Shown here piece by piece: positions 33,768 through 45,230 of a stretch of DNA of 64,000 bases. Position 1 is the first letter of the stretch. Every line of letters begins with the position of its first letter. The stretch is from assembly GCF_001661345.1 (NCBI RefSeq), contig NW_017962924.1:372001-436000 (forward strand), read 5' to 3'. Source of the DNA: Ascoidea rubescens DSM 1968 (taxonomy: Eukaryota; Ascomycota; Saccharomycetes; Ascoideales; Ascoideaceae). The position numbers were made by a program, and so were the translations under genes. Below the pieces are notes generated by a model that was not told the origin of the DNA, ran no database searches, and was given only the letters and a program-made list of their open reading frames with translations.

Positions 33768-34129
33768 TATAGTAATATATATTAAATAAATCGAATATAT
33801 ATTAGTAGGCGAATAGATAGTTGACCAGGCATAAGATTATAAGTAGAACGTATTAATATTTACATATAAGAAGTTATTGAATAAATTGAATATAATACAG
33901 AGAGTGAGAGAATGAGAAATGAAGTGAAGTGAAATGAAATGAAATAAAATAAAATAAAATAAAATATTAAGAAATAGTGAGAAATAGTAAAGAGCATGAA
34001 AGAGTATAAAAGGTCATAAAGTATAATAGGATGAGGGATTATAATTAGCATAGTATAGTTAAGGAAGGAAAGAAAGGAAAATTGAAAAATAGAGTCAATT
34101 CTTAATTGGGTTATAATTCTAAATTGAAA
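33768..34129. terminator. Convergent PKR1 / WW-like gene 3' region
   Basis: 362 bp of AT-rich DNA with AAAAT and GAAATGAAAT repeats near 33930-33965. No gene seen. Confidence 0.4.
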
Positions 34130-35056
34130 TTAATAGTAATAATTTTGAGAATTTAGTTGAGAATTATCTTCAATTGTAAAAAAGGCTTGCTTTTGAGGTA
34201 AATTATCATTAAAATGATAGTTTTGGGACATTATATTAGTTGATATACTGTTTGAGTCACTTGTTTCAATATCATCGTTATAAATATTACTATTATTGTT
34301 ATCATCATATAGATAATCTATTGAGCTATCTTCATCATCAATATTATCTCTTTGGTAATCATTGCTAAGTTTATGTTGAAATTGATTTGTAAAATAAACA
34401 TTTAGAGATTGTTTTATGTTATCAATATCGTCATAATTATCAAAATCTTGAAAAGAATTTGAGGAAGTATGATTTTGAGATGGTGAATAATGATAAAAGA
34501 GCTTTGCATTTGAGGTCATTGAAATATTATCATTTGAATGTATGGATGAGAGATATGATGCAAAGGATATATTTGAATCATTTGGGTTATTGTAAATGTA
34601 ATTATTGTTATTATAGTGGTCATTATTGTAATTGTCGGTTATTGCATTGATTTCATTTGAAATTGAGACCGGAACATCTGGCTGGTTTGTGTCCTTTATT
34701 TGAGATACATTATTTGGATGCGAATTCAAGCTATTAGAAGAATGAAAGGCCAATTTTGATAAGAGTTTTGCAAATTTTGAATTGAGGCCTGAACGCTTTT
34801 TGAGATTTTCTTTACACCCCGGATTTGAGAATGATCTTGTAATTGAGAATCTTGAGGACTTGGAAGATTTGGAAGACTTTAAGGACTTAGAGGACTTCGA
34901 GCTGTTTGTTCTGATCATAGAATAAGAACTGGCCTTGACCTCATTGGGATTGTCGAATTGAACTTCGCCATTAGCTGAATTATAGTAGTAGTTGGATTTG
35001 AGGACTGGGTCATACTTGACTGTCCAGTTGGACTTGGAAAAGCAGGCTTGAAACAT
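34130..35056 (-). CDS. Protein with a WW-like N-terminal domain, otherwise low complexity
   Basis: 308 residues. Residues 11-39 (WTVKYDPVLKSNYYYNSANG, then EVQFDNP) follow the WW pattern: first Trp, YYY strand, N..G turn, final Pro. The second signature Trp is replaced by Phe (QFDNP), which weakens the case for Pro-ligand binding. A basic Ser/Lys repeat follows at 52-68 (SSKSSKSLKSSKSSKSS), then an Asn/Asp/Ser-rich tail. Single-WW small proteins exist in yeasts (Wwm1), but I do not claim orthology. Real gene likely; function unknown. Confidence 0.7.
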   Translation of the reverse strand: MFQACFSKSNWTVKYDPVLKSNYYYNSANGEVQFDNPNEVKASSYSMIRTNSSKSSKSLKSSKSSKSSRFSITRSFSNPGCKENLKKRSGLNSKFAKLLSKLAFHSSNSLNSHPNNVSQIKDTNQPDVPVSISNEINAITDNYNNDHYNNNNYIYNNPNDSNISFASYLSSIHSNDNISMTSNAKLFYHYSPSQNHTSSNSFQDFDNYDDIDNIKQSLNVYFTNQFQHKLSNDYQRDNIDDEDSSIDYLYDDNNNSNIYNDDIETSDSNSISTNIMSQNYHFNDNLPQKQAFFTIEDNSQLNSQNYYY

Positions 35057-35416
35057 GGCAACAATAAAAGAGAATCAATTACACAACAAGACTTGCAACA
35101 GATTGAGAGGGAGAACAGCACAAAGCAAACATCAACCATTATATATACATCAGATCGCTCTCGAGAAAGTTCAGAGCCGATGATTATTAATAGTTTCCCG
35201 ATCTGAAAAAAGGGAACTTTCCTTGTCCCGTCGCCGCTGACTAATCGGGAACTGCCGAATGCCTAGCCGCTCCGTCTTTGTGCCGCGAAGGAAGGGACGC
35301 GGAACAAGTCCCACTCCGCAGGCCCAGCGAGTGCGGAAAAAAGTATATACATGGATTGGTCTATGTACCGCACCGCTGGTGCTGATGCTGTCTGTGGCTG
35401 GTGGTGCTTGCGCTGC
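35057..35416. promoter_or_regulatory. Promoter of the WW-like gene, GC-rich toward PAM18
   Basis: 360 bp between tandem minus-strand genes. A GTATATATA-like TATA element for the minus strand is at about 35141-35150. The part 35200-35416 is GC-rich. Confidence 0.4.
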
Positions 35417-35938
35417 TCATTTGTTCTTCAATCCGCCACGCTTCTCCAAGAAGTCCTTGGCCTCGTTGACTTTGGTGGCCAAATATCTGCTACCACCTTT
35501 GTCTGGGTGGTTCAACAACATGATTCTTCGGTGGCTCTCCTTCAACTTAGTTTTGGTCAAGGTGCTCTCTCTGAGATTCAAGATCTGAAGTGCTTCGTTT
35601 GCTGACATTTTGTTGCCAAATCCACCCTTCAAAAACGCTCTTCCATTGATTCCCGGTTGTTTGGACTTGATAAACCCACTGGCAAAATATATCAACGCGA
35701 GCCCTCCCACACTAGATAACACTGGGTGTTCTGAGCATGTATTCACGACCTGATCAAAATAGTAGTCTGCTGTCCCTGGTGCCGGTTTGTTTACCTGTGC
35801 TTGCTGTTGTTGATTCAAAAACTGCGGTTTGTACTGCGCATACTGTAACTGTTGCAATTGTTGTTGTTGGTCGCTCTGTAGCACTTGATCTGTACTACTC
35901 AATGTCGAAATTTCGTGCCCTGTGTTTTGATGATCCAT
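35417..35938 (-). CDS. PAM18: Pam18/Tim14, J-protein of the mitochondrial import motor
   Basis: 173 residues from ATG at 35938 (the open frame starts earlier, at a TTG). A Gln-rich N-terminal segment faces the intermembrane space. A membrane helix HPVLSSVGGLALIYFASGF (about 75-93) is followed by the matrix J domain, with NHPDKGGS carrying the HPD tripeptide that stimulates mtHsp70 ATPase. ALQILNLRESTLTKTKLKES and KVNEAKDFLEKR are characteristic of Pam18. It works with Pam16 at the TIM23 translocon. Typical Saccharomyces length is 168. It is divergent from RLP24. Confidence 0.95.
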   Translation of the reverse strand: MDHQNTGHEISTLSSTDQVLQSDQQQQLQQLQYAQYKPQFLNQQQQAQVNKPAPGTADYYFDQVVNTCSEHPVLSSVGGLALIYFASGFIKSKQPGINGRAFLKGGFGNKMSANEALQILNLRESTLTKTKLKESHRRIMLLNHPDKGGSRYLATKVNEAKDFLEKRGGLKNK

Positions 35939-36277
35939 TTTCCTATCCAAAAAAAAAGTTAAATTGCTTCTGTTTTTCTAATTTTTATTGATGTCTTGTA
36001 TTATCCTCTTGTTTTCAAAACTTAACAAAATTCGATTCAATATCTTCTTTTTCGATCTGATATTTCTTCTCAGAAGAAAAAAAAGTCAAAGAAAAAACAC
36101 AAAGTCACGTTTATCTCATCATGTGATATATCAATGCGTAATGACGCGTGCTGTGCATGTAAATGAAAAAAAATTTAGTGAAATTTTCTTTCAATGATTT
36201 GAATTTTTTTTATTTATCAATTTATCCTTATATTTCATTTTTATTTTTATTTTTAATAAACAAACTATATATCAAAA
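35939..36277. promoter_or_regulatory. Divergent PAM18 / RLP24 promoter
   Basis: 339 bp. It contains GTCACG and CATGTGAT half-boxes (36102-36125) and A/T-rich AAAATTTT-like elements near 36170-36190, of the RRPE type found before yeast ribosome-biogenesis genes. No PAC element is obvious. Confidence 0.4.
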
Positions 36278-37076
36278 ATGAGAATTTATCACTGCCATTT
36301 TTGTTCTTCTCCAGTATACGTATGTTTTTATTACATTCGGTAATTCTTTTCAGTCTCAATGTCAATGTCAATGTCAATTTCAATTTCAATTTCAATTTCA
36401 ATTTCAAATACTAATCAGATTATTTTATTCCTATTTTTATTTTAATTAGCCTGGTCATGGTATAATGTTTGTGCGTAACGATGCTAAAGAATTTCGCTTT
36501 TGTCGTTCTAAATGTCATAAAGCTTTTAAACATCGTCGTAATCCACGTAAATTAAAATGGACAAAAGCATTCAGAAAATCTGCCGGCAAAGAATTAACCG
36601 TCGATTCAACCTTGACTTTTGCTTCAAAGAGAAATATTCCTGTACGTTATGACAGAAACTTGGTCAATACAACTTTGAATGCAATGGAAAGAATAGAAGC
36701 AATTAGAGCTAAGAGAGAAAAGGCATTCTATAAAAATAGAATGAAGGGCAACAAAGAAAGACAATTAGCTTTGGATAAAAAATTGGTCCAAGATAACCCC
36801 GAATTACTTAGAATGAGAGAAGTCGAAATTGCAAAGAAATTAACTAAAAAACAAGCTAAATTGGAAAAAATTAATGATGATGATGATGATGATCAAGCTC
36901 AAGCTCAAGCTCAAGCTCAAAGTGATGATCAATTTGAAATAAGTGATATTGAATCTGACGATGAAGACATGGAAAGCATGGAAAGTGAATCCGATGATCA
37001 AGAACAACAAATAACTAAAGTTAAACAAAAAATCCTTCTTAAAAATAGAAGATCGAAAAAGAAATTTCAAATATAA
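36278..37076 (+). CDS. RLP24: Rlp24, ribosome biogenesis factor, two exons
   Basis: Exon 1 is 36278-36319 ([14 protein letters not shown]) and exon 2 is 36450-37076 ([20 protein letters not shown] onward), 222 residues together. The intron (36320-36449) starts GTATGT, has branch TACTAAT at 36409-36415 and ends AG; the join is in phase 0. Without splicing the frame opens only at the internal Met of GIMFVRND, so the first zinc-binding Cys pair would be missed. The Cys pairs CHFC and FCRSKC form the L24-like zinc finger. Rlp24 holds the place of Rpl24 on pre-60S particles and recruits the AAA ATPase Drg1. The C-terminus has AQ and acidic repeats ([14 protein letters not shown]) before a basic end. 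Confidence 0.95.
36354..36408. repeat. CAATTT hexamer array in the RLP24 intron
   Basis: CAATGT units change into CAATTT units (about nine in all), ending exactly at the branch point. This is the polypyrimidine-poor middle of the intron. Confidence 0.85.
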
Positions 37077-37352
37077 TCTATTCACATAAAAAATCATAAT
37101 TTTATCCATTGATTTTTTTTTTTATCACTTTTGTCTATTTTTTTTGTATAATATATTCTCTCTTTTCCCACTGATATCATTTTTTTTATTTTCTCAATTC
37201 ATAATTCAAATAAAGGATTCAATAAATTGAAATTTTGATAACTTTACTGTCTTTATTAATTTGAAGATATGTATACATATAAAGACAAAAAATAAAAAAA
37301 TAAAAAAAAACAAGAAAACAGAAAAACATTGAATTACATTAAATTAACTTCT

Positions 37353-40300
37353 TTATAATAAATCCAACCAAGCCTTAATTTGTAGTTTTGTATCTTCGTG
37401 CTCAAAATTAACAAATTCTTCACTTTCAACCAATTCTTCTTTAATTAAAACTAAATTATTTGAATAATTTCTAATTATTGTTTTGAATAAACCCATAATG
37501 GTATGATATTTCCATCTTAAGTCATATTCCTCACTTGAGAATTTTTCATCAAAAAACACCTCTTCATCTTTGTCAACTATAATATTTTCTGATAATTTTT
37601 CACCTTCCATCCTTTTATCACCTTGACTATTTTTATCATTCTTGATTTCAATATCTTTGTCTTCTTTCTCTTGTTTGGTTTCCTCTTCCTCTTCTTGTTC
37701 AATTTTCTCTCCCTCTTCCTGTTCAATTTCCTCTCCCTCTTCCTGTTCAATTTCCTCTTCAACTATAGCTGGCTTAATATTTTGGATTGGAGGTGGAATA
37801 TCAGGCTCTTCAGGATATTCAATTTTTTCTTTTATACCTAAAACTTCAATAGTATTCTTCAATAAATTCAAAAACTCTAAGAAAACAAATTTAAACAAAG
37901 GATTTGATTCCTCAATTTTTAATTTTTTGATATGATTTAACATATAATATAACTTATCAGATGCTAAAAAATTCATAATTAAATTGCATCTATACTCTTC
38001 TTCAGCTTTATTTGAATCTTTAAATAAAAACTTAATAATTGATTTATATGATATTAATTTGAATTTTCTTAGAAAATCAATTAAAACAAAACAACTTAAT
38101 GGCAACTCATTCCAACATCTAAACACTGCCTCTAATGCCCAAACTGATCTAATAACTTGTTCTTCTTCATTTATTGATTCATAATTTTTAACTTTGGTTT
38201 CTATTAAATCTTTAATTGAACCTTTGATTGGATCTTCAGTTGGGCCTTCAGTTGTATCAATTTCAAAGGTTTTATTTACCTCAAAGATAATATCATCTAT
38301 TTCCCTTTTTTCTAATGGCAATCCTAAAATATATTTGATGAAAATAGCAAAACCAAGTATAAACTGAAAGACCTCCGAAACACGTCCCGGAGAATATGCT
38401 GCAATAACTTGAAAAAATAAATTAATAAAAATCTTGTGAAAATTAAGATTACTATTATTTTTATCATTTAAATCATTTATAGAAGATTTTAATAAATGAT
38501 GATGTTTAAGAAATGAATAGCCATTTAGAGAATTCGAGCTAACAGTCTCAATAAAATTTTTCATTTGAGTTTTCAATTTTTCTGCATCAGAAAGAGTAGT
38601 GAATAGTGAATCAATTTTATCATGTGAATTATAATGAACTTCATAATTTTCATCATTAAACTGAATTAAGTTATTGAATAAGTCCTTATCATAATTAATT
38701 ATTTGAGTTTTAGTAAATAAGGTATAATTTAAATATTCCTTCGATTCCTCAATTAAATTAATTTCAACGGTTGATTTGTTTGAATAGATACATTCATTTA
38801 AAATTAAGTTTTTAATGAAAATGATTTTGGGATGATAAGAAATTTTATTTTGTTTAAAAAATTTTAAATCATTGGTCCATTCAAACCATTTCCAAATGAA
38901 CCGAAAATTACTCAATTGAAAAGTAAACCAGTGTAAATATCTGGACCTTAATTCAAAATCCAAATTAAATAAGTTTCGGTAACAAAACCTAATAATTATC
39001 CCAAAAATTGGAGCAAATTTAGAAGATGATTCTGCACAACACTGAACTAAAAGATTCATATAATAAACAAAGGATTGAGGCCCCTTGGGTAATTGAAATA
39101 ATAAAGCAAAAATAGTTTCGACAATAACGTGCTCGATTTTCCATGGCGCCTTTTGAATGCTTTGATCATTAGTATCTTGATTTAGATTATTATTTTGTAA
39201 TTTCAAAGAAGATTGAAACACTTTATCTTTAAAGTATAGATGAATTGTTGAAAATTTCAAAACAATCTGAAAGACGTTATAATCCATTGAGATTATAAGG
39301 TCCTTTAGAAGATCATTGATTAAAAGATATTGAAAAGAATTGATGTCGGGAATTATTTGAACATTTTCCTTTGGAGGAAACATTTGAAAAGATAAATTTG
39401 GATTTTTCCAAGTGTTATCGATGATGGTAGTATTATTTTCGAAATTAGCATAAGGTAATAGTTCATCAACGGTTGGTAATAAGATTGCGGGAAATTTTTT
39501 AAAAATAGCTTTTGTATCATTATCAATAGTATTATTATTTTGATTTTCAATTTCAATTTCAGTTTCAGTTTCAATTTTATCGGAATTTCCGGTTTCTGGA
39601 TTATTTTGATCATTATCATTATCATTATCATTATCGTTATCGTTATTATTATTATTAAGAGATTTTTGAGATTCGAGATAAGATTTATTGATATCAATTA
39701 TATATTCGGAGATATTTGAACGAATATCAGGAAAGAATTCAAAAAGAGAAGCCCAATTATTCTTTGAAAATTGATCGATAGCGGATGAGATTCTTTGAAT
39801 ATTATTTTTTAGATGATAATTTGGATCTGAGTCGGATACAATATTTTTTGGGTTAATAAAAGGATCGTAAAGAGTCGTTGAGTCAAGAGGAATTAAGTTA
39901 AATTTTTTTGAGGTTGAGAGCAAATTATTGACGTTGTTAATAAATTGAGTATTATCGTTATCGGGGTCATTTAAATGGAATAATAAGATGTAAGGTAGAG
40001 AGATTAAAGAGTTGTAGTAAATTTGTTGAGCTAGTGGGGAATTTTTGTTTTCATTAATTAATAGATATTGGTTTTGTAAATCGATTGATAGATCAATTAA
40101 ACCTTGAAAGATGTTTAGAATCAAGTTTTTGTCTATAAAAGTGGTTAAGCAAGATAAGAGTTTAAGAATTGATTTAATGTTATTCCATAGACCTTGATTT
40201 TTAAGGTCGGAGATTAATTGGCGATAGAATTTGTTTTTTTGGTTAATGATCAAGAGATCCGAGGAGGTGTCTAATTTGGACAAATTGAATAAATCAACCA

Positions 40301-40730
40301 ATTTCTGATGAAAATAGTCCATGAAATAGTTTGCAATTGGGTGATATTTTGAGACTGAAACTTGAATTAAAGAGGCTATTAAGAGAATTTTATGGGGTTG
40401 TTCAGTTATGATGGCATAGATATGTAATAAAACATTATCTCTAAAATAATCGGAAGCATCGAAATGAGATTTAATTTCATTGCTCCAGGTTTCAAGTTGT
40501 TCTACCAAGGGAATATCATCATTTAGTTTATCATCTGGTTCGCCAATTGAAGCAATTTGAGAACAAAAAATTTGGGTAAAATCTTCAATAGTAAGCGTTT
40601 CGGATTGGGGTTGGGGTTGATGTTGGTGTTGGTAATTATTATTCAGGTATCCAGCATTGTAACCACTGTTATAGCCGTAGATTTTTGTATCATCGGTTTT
40701 ATGAGGCCTCTTTCTCGGATTATAAGCCAT
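37353..40730 (-). CDS. STO1: Nuclear cap-binding complex large subunit (CBP80)
   Basis: 1125 residues. A basic N-terminus (NPRKRPHK) resembles the nuclear localisation signal of CBP80. The middle contains the MIF4G-like helical core: ETIFALLFQLPKGPQSFVYY, CAESSSKFAPIFGIIIRF and SRYLHWFTFQLSNFRFIWKW, a segment characteristic of CBP80. C-terminal repeats include SCFVLIDFLRKFKLIS and RWKYHTIMGLFKTII. With Cbc2/CBP20 it binds m7G caps and supports splicing and export. Longer than Saccharomyces Sto1 (861) through Asn/Asp insertions and a 24-bp-unit repeat coding EEIEQEEGE near residues 990-1010. Saccharomyces STO1 has an early intron; none is needed here. Confidence 0.9.
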   Translation of the reverse strand: MAYNPRKRPHKTDDTKIYGYNSGYNAGYLNNNYQHQHQPQPQSETLTIEDFTQIFCSQIASIGEPDDKLNDDIPLVEQLETWSNEIKSHFDASDYFRDNVLLHIYAIITEQPHKILLIASLIQVSVSKYHPIANYFMDYFHQKLVDLFNLSKLDTSSDLLIINQKNKFYRQLISDLKNQGLWNNIKSILKLLSCLTTFIDKNLILNIFQGLIDLSIDLQNQYLLINENKNSPLAQQIYYNSLISLPYILLFHLNDPDNDNTQFINNVNNLLSTSKKFNLIPLDSTTLYDPFINPKNIVSDSDPNYHLKNNIQRISSAIDQFSKNNWASLFEFFPDIRSNISEYIIDINKSYLESQKSLNNNNNDNDNDNDNDNDQNNPETGNSDKIETETEIEIENQNNNTIDNDTKAIFKKFPAILLPTVDELLPYANFENNTTIIDNTWKNPNLSFQMFPPKENVQIIPDINSFQYLLINDLLKDLIISMDYNVFQIVLKFSTIHLYFKDKVFQSSLKLQNNNLNQDTNDQSIQKAPWKIEHVIVETIFALLFQLPKGPQSFVYYMNLLVQCCAESSSKFAPIFGIIIRFCYRNLFNLDFELRSRYLHWFTFQLSNFRFIWKWFEWTNDLKFFKQNKISYHPKIIFIKNLILNECIYSNKSTVEINLIEESKEYLNYTLFTKTQIINYDKDLFNNLIQFNDENYEVHYNSHDKIDSLFTTLSDAEKLKTQMKNFIETVSSNSLNGYSFLKHHHLLKSSINDLNDKNNSNLNFHKIFINLFFQVIAAYSPGRVSEVFQFILGFAIFIKYILGLPLEKREIDDIIFEVNKTFEIDTTEGPTEDPIKGSIKDLIETKVKNYESINEEEQVIRSVWALEAVFRCWNELPLSCFVLIDFLRKFKLISYKSIIKFLFKDSNKAEEEYRCNLIMNFLASDKLYYMLNHIKKLKIEESNPLFKFVFLEFLNLLKNTIEVLGIKEKIEYPEEPDIPPPIQNIKPAIVEEEIEQEEGEEIEQEEGEKIEQEEEEETKQEKEDKDIEIKNDKNSQGDKRMEGEKLSENIIVDKDEEVFFDEKFSSEEYDLRWKYHTIMGLFKTIIRNYSNNLVLIKEELVESEEFVNFEHEDTKLQIKAWLDLL

Positions 40731-40850
40731 TGTGGCAGAAGAAAGAGATTAATTTGAATTAATTTAATTGAATTCAATTGAGTGAGCTTTGAATGAAAAA
40801 GAAATCTTTAATTTTGTTTTAGTTTTTTTCTCTTCTAAAGATGATGTGGG

Positions 40851-40856
40851 CACGTG
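40851..40856. promoter_or_regulatory. CACGTG E-box upstream of STO1
   Basis: CACGTGATAACG context, 121 bp before the STO1 start codon. It is one of several single palindromic E-boxes found about 100-150 bp before housekeeping genes in this window. Confidence 0.45.
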
Positions 40857-41491
40857 ATAACGTTGCGGTCGCTGTGTGGTGATATCCGTGAAAACATCCG
40901 CAACTGATCATGTGATATGGGATCCGCGTGCGGATGTGGAATGGAAGCGGAAAAAGGATAAAGAATAAAGTGAGTTAAAGAACAATAGTAAATAGACAGA
41001 GCAGGAAATTGGGTTGAGTGCTGGAACTGCAGAGGAGTGGATAGGCTGCAATGGAAAAGAGTCGAGGCGATTATGTAAGCCAAGGGATTCAGGTGTGTTT
41101 TGTCACTGTAGAAGGTGAGAATTGTGATAGCATCAAGAAGTGAGAAACAGACAAACAATACAAAACAAAGAAATGGGATTGCTTTTAATAGAAGTCGGGC
41201 GGGAAGGGAAGCAAAGGACGCTAAGAGAGAAGCCATGCAAGGAAGTGAGTAGCTGGGAAATTCGTCTTCTGAGCGAGTGCGAACGGAGCTGATTGGTGGA
41301 AAAAGAGAAATAAACATCAATTAAAGCCAGAAGGATGTTTTCTGAATTTGAGCCGCCACAATTCTTGGAGGTTCTCGTGGGGAGTGCGCTGTGTGGCAGA
41401 TTTGGCAGAGGAATGACTACAAAGCGGGACCGCAGTTTGGGCCAGGTACAGGGAAAAACAAAACCTGAAAGACGACGAACAGAAACTTGAT

Positions 41492-41523
41492 GTCTTGATA
41501 TCTTGATATCTTGATATCAAGAC
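41492..41523. repeat. TTGATATC repeats forming a hairpin
   Basis: Three 9-bp units TCTTGATAT, arranged so that GTCTTGATATC (41492-41502) is the exact inverse of GATATCAAGAC (41513-41523), with a 10-base loop. It lies in the desert between STO1 and CYC8. Confidence 0.8.
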
Positions 41524-44500
41524 AGTTTGATAGCGATACCAGATTAGGTGGGCGACATCAGAGCAATAGAGTGGAAAATAAAGCCTTTGGGGGGTTGAGT
41601 AATGGCTTAATTGTTCTTGTTAGCATGAAGATCCAAGAATTCATTCCAGTTGGAGCTTCAAAATAGCATCCAACAGCAGTATTGTGTTAGTAATTAAAGG
41701 ACTAAAGAATATGAAATGGGAAGGGATATTAAGGTAATCTTGAAGAGATGGAAAAGAATGGAAAATGGAAAATTGGAAAACTGAAAAATGGAAAACTGGG
41801 AAAATTCAAAAATAAAGAATTTTGCTCATTTGAAAAAAAATTGTCTAGATTCGTTCAAATGGCGGATCTAAAATGAGTCTACTTTATTTATGAGAGGGAT
41901 TGGTGCGTGGTTACGTTTGGTAGATGTATTGTGAAACAAGATGTAAACCTGCCAGTATTGATATAACGGGTTGATGTAGCAGTTATAGTAATTGAAATGT
42001 GCTTTTTAAAGAAATATTGCATTTCTGAAGAATTGTAAAAGAGTAGTAAAGGATTAATAAAAGATTAACAAATAATATTTTTTAGCAGTCATAGAAACCC
42101 TGAGCGTATGAATCTGGGAATCGATAAAGGTGAGAAGTGAAATGGAAATAGAATGTAGGACAAGTAATGTACCAAAAAAACAAGAGATGGAGGGAATTTG
42201 AAAGAGCTTTATAAACACAATAATAAATGGGGAAAAGGTAAAATTGACTAAAGGAAGAATAAAAAGTCCTCAAATTTTGGTAAAAAAAGAAAAAAAAGTA
42301 ATAAATAAATGATGAATAAATTGATGAATTAATTTATTCAATTTATTCATCTATTTATTTATTTATCTATTAAACATGGTTATACTAAATATTATTATGA
42401 CGGTTGTGATAAATATCTGGACAATAACATTGTGAGAACAAGAATAATAGCTTAAAGGGTTTGTAGAATGCTTGTAGTGTAATAAATTAGATAGTACGTA
42501 TTGTTCACCCTCAAAAGAATGAGCCAAATTATTCAGCAGAATAGCCACAAGGTAAGCTATAGAGTTGATAGAGTTGATAGAGAGTTTGCATTTAACTCAG
42601 TATGGCAGTAAATCGTTGCAATTCCCTGCCTACCGAAAAAAATATCAACTTCCTGGACCCAAAGCAAGAAAAGGGAAAAAAAAAAGTAGGCAAGTAAATA
42701 ATTTATAAATCCAATAGAGAAATAGATGCTACAAGAGAGTAATTCTATTGCTAATTATAGTTGCATTAGTTGTACTAATATGCTATTATTGTGGTAACAG
42801 TGTATCAAGTTGCTGATTACTTTATTGGGGATACTAATCATTTGTTGAATATGATAAAACAAAACGAAATTTCTTTTTTTTTTTTGTTTTTTATTATCTT
42901 GATATCTTTATTGAAAAACAAAAGAAATTCCAAAGAAAAGAAAAGAAAGAAAATAAATGCAGATATTATTGGCAGATGTAAACTTTAATGTAAAGTGGGC
43001 TTTAAAAAGGTTTCGTAATGTAATTGTATTTTTACTTCAACAGTAGTGTGGTAAAGTAAGATGTATTATATATTATTATATATTATTATATAATAAAATA
43101 AAATATAATATTAATAGACTAACTATAATAAAAATTGAAACATTTATGGGATCATGAAGATGAAAAATGATTTTTCAATAGTTCCATTGATAAGGCATCT
43201 TAATTTGTATTCCAATTAAAAGGAAGAGCAATTGAAATGAAATGAATTGGATTATTATTAATATATTGATATATTATTATAGATTGCAGATTAGTTTTTG
43301 AACCAATTCAATTCTGATCCAACACTTGAATGGGTCAGTTGAGATATCAAAAAATAAGCTTGGTAGTACAAAATGTTAATAAAATTTTCTTGAAAAATTC
43401 TTAAAACTGTTAGGGAAAACAGAATAGGTGGAAAAAATTAATACAAAAAGATTAAAATAAAAAAGCTTGTTGTTATTGGCTAATTAATCATGAATCACTT
43501 ACAATAAAGTTCTTTTTTCAAGTAAACTTTTTTTGAGACACCAAGACTCAGGAGTCCAAAAGTTGGTGCGATAACAGTAAGTTTAAAACGCCAAACACAG
43601 TAATTAGAGCAACAATAGTTTTCATTAGCAATAAGGGATTAGTAATTGGTTATTAGAGCTACCAATGTATATATAGGAATATATATATATACCTATTTAT
43701 ATAAATCATTATATATCATTATTTATTATAATATATTATAACATAGTATGTGGTACATAATTTAGAGCAGGAAAAGAATAGAACAGAATATAATATAGGT
43801 CACAGTCACACTATTACTAGCAAGAGACCAAGATTTCAATTCCCATTGAGAGTTTTAAAAATAATTGAAATAAAAAGGATTGTTTAAATGGTTGTTTAAA
43901 TAACAGATAGTTATAACAAATTGCCCACCTTTTGGTTCATGGTACACGGTAGTTAACTTTGGTAATTACACTCTTTGTATCATATAATTTGCGTAAACAA
44001 TAGTATGGGATAAGTTGACCAAATGCTACCTGGGCCAAACGCAGGATTACGTTAATAAATATGTGTTGAACCTTAGCATGCTGCAATTATTCATAAATAA
44101 TTCATAAATAGATCATATCAGTTTTTTCATTTAAAATTTTTACTTTTCCTAATATTTTCTTAGTTGAAAATCAAAGATTTATCCATCTTTTGTTTATTAA
44201 ATGAGATAGCTGAAAGATGGTATTGTAGTGTACTATTGTAGCGTACTGTTGTATTGGAATTGCAGCACTCAAGTACCTCAGTACAATAGCATAGTAATAT
44301 AACATAGTATAATGTAATGTAATACGGCAATGTAATATGGCAATGTAATATATTACCTGTTTTAATCGCTTTATACCATTCTGCTTCAAGAAAACAGGTT
44401 GTGTTTAGTTGAGTTTCTCCGAGCTCCTCCGGTTTTTCTTTTTATTCTCGCTCTCTTCTTTGTGTGAACCATTGGTCTATTTTTGTAAAATTGTTTATTT

Positions 44501-44769
44501 TTGCACTTGTGCTCTTGCAATCAAGACCATCCAAAACAACAGTTTAGTCGGCCGGTGAGTTAATACCGCATACGTATCTTTTGAAACTAAAAGCAAAATC
44601 CAATCAATATCTGTTCGAAGAGACTAGTTTTTTTTCAGTATTGATATATACCAGAAACTTGTAAAAAAATGTGGGTATGGGCCAAAACAGCCAATGAGAA
44701 CAGCGGATGGTCTGAAAAGCTGGAAAAACGCTGCCAAACAGGGCTGAAAACTGGGAGTTGGGAGTTGGT

Positions 44770-45230
44770 ATTGTTGGATCTATTGGTGTGAACAGACTGT
44801 CTGGGTTTGTCTGCACATGTATGGGCAAATGATATCAGCAATTTATCAGAATATATCATCCCATACCATCTCGTATTGCACTGGCCAATTCCAGTGCTTG
44901 TAGCAATCCCTCAAATCCCAGCAGAGCACAACAGCGATGCGCCACGAGCAGCAACTGCGTGGCGAGAACAGCGACATTGGATGCTCTGCTTCCTCTGCTT
45001 CCTGCTTTTCCTCTTCTTCTCCTGCTCTTCCTCTTCACAGCTTCTCGATTCTCTCAAGTCGTTCTCCCGCTTCAACTGCAGCACCGGCTCTTGCCCAGGG
45101 CCAAAGGATGGTGTCAAACAAGCACTGGCAAGCGATTGTGTGCGCAGCGAGTGCGTTGCACCAGGCTCCCGCGACGTGGCCCTGGGAGCTCAGCACACTG
45201 GGCCAATACAGTCATATTTCATAATTTAGA
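44770..45230. promoter_or_regulatory. GC-rich island upstream of CYC8
   Basis: About 460 bp of GC-rich, CAG/CTG-rich DNA with open frames on both strands that look like composition effects. It ends about 850 bp before the CYC8 ATG. Inferred to be the upstream activating region. Confidence 0.4.

Noticed and set aside
40835-41317. 160-codon minus-strand ATG frame upstream of STO1
   Set aside because: Ser/Pro/Leu-rich with no ordered motif; it overlaps the probable STO1 promoter including its CACGTG.
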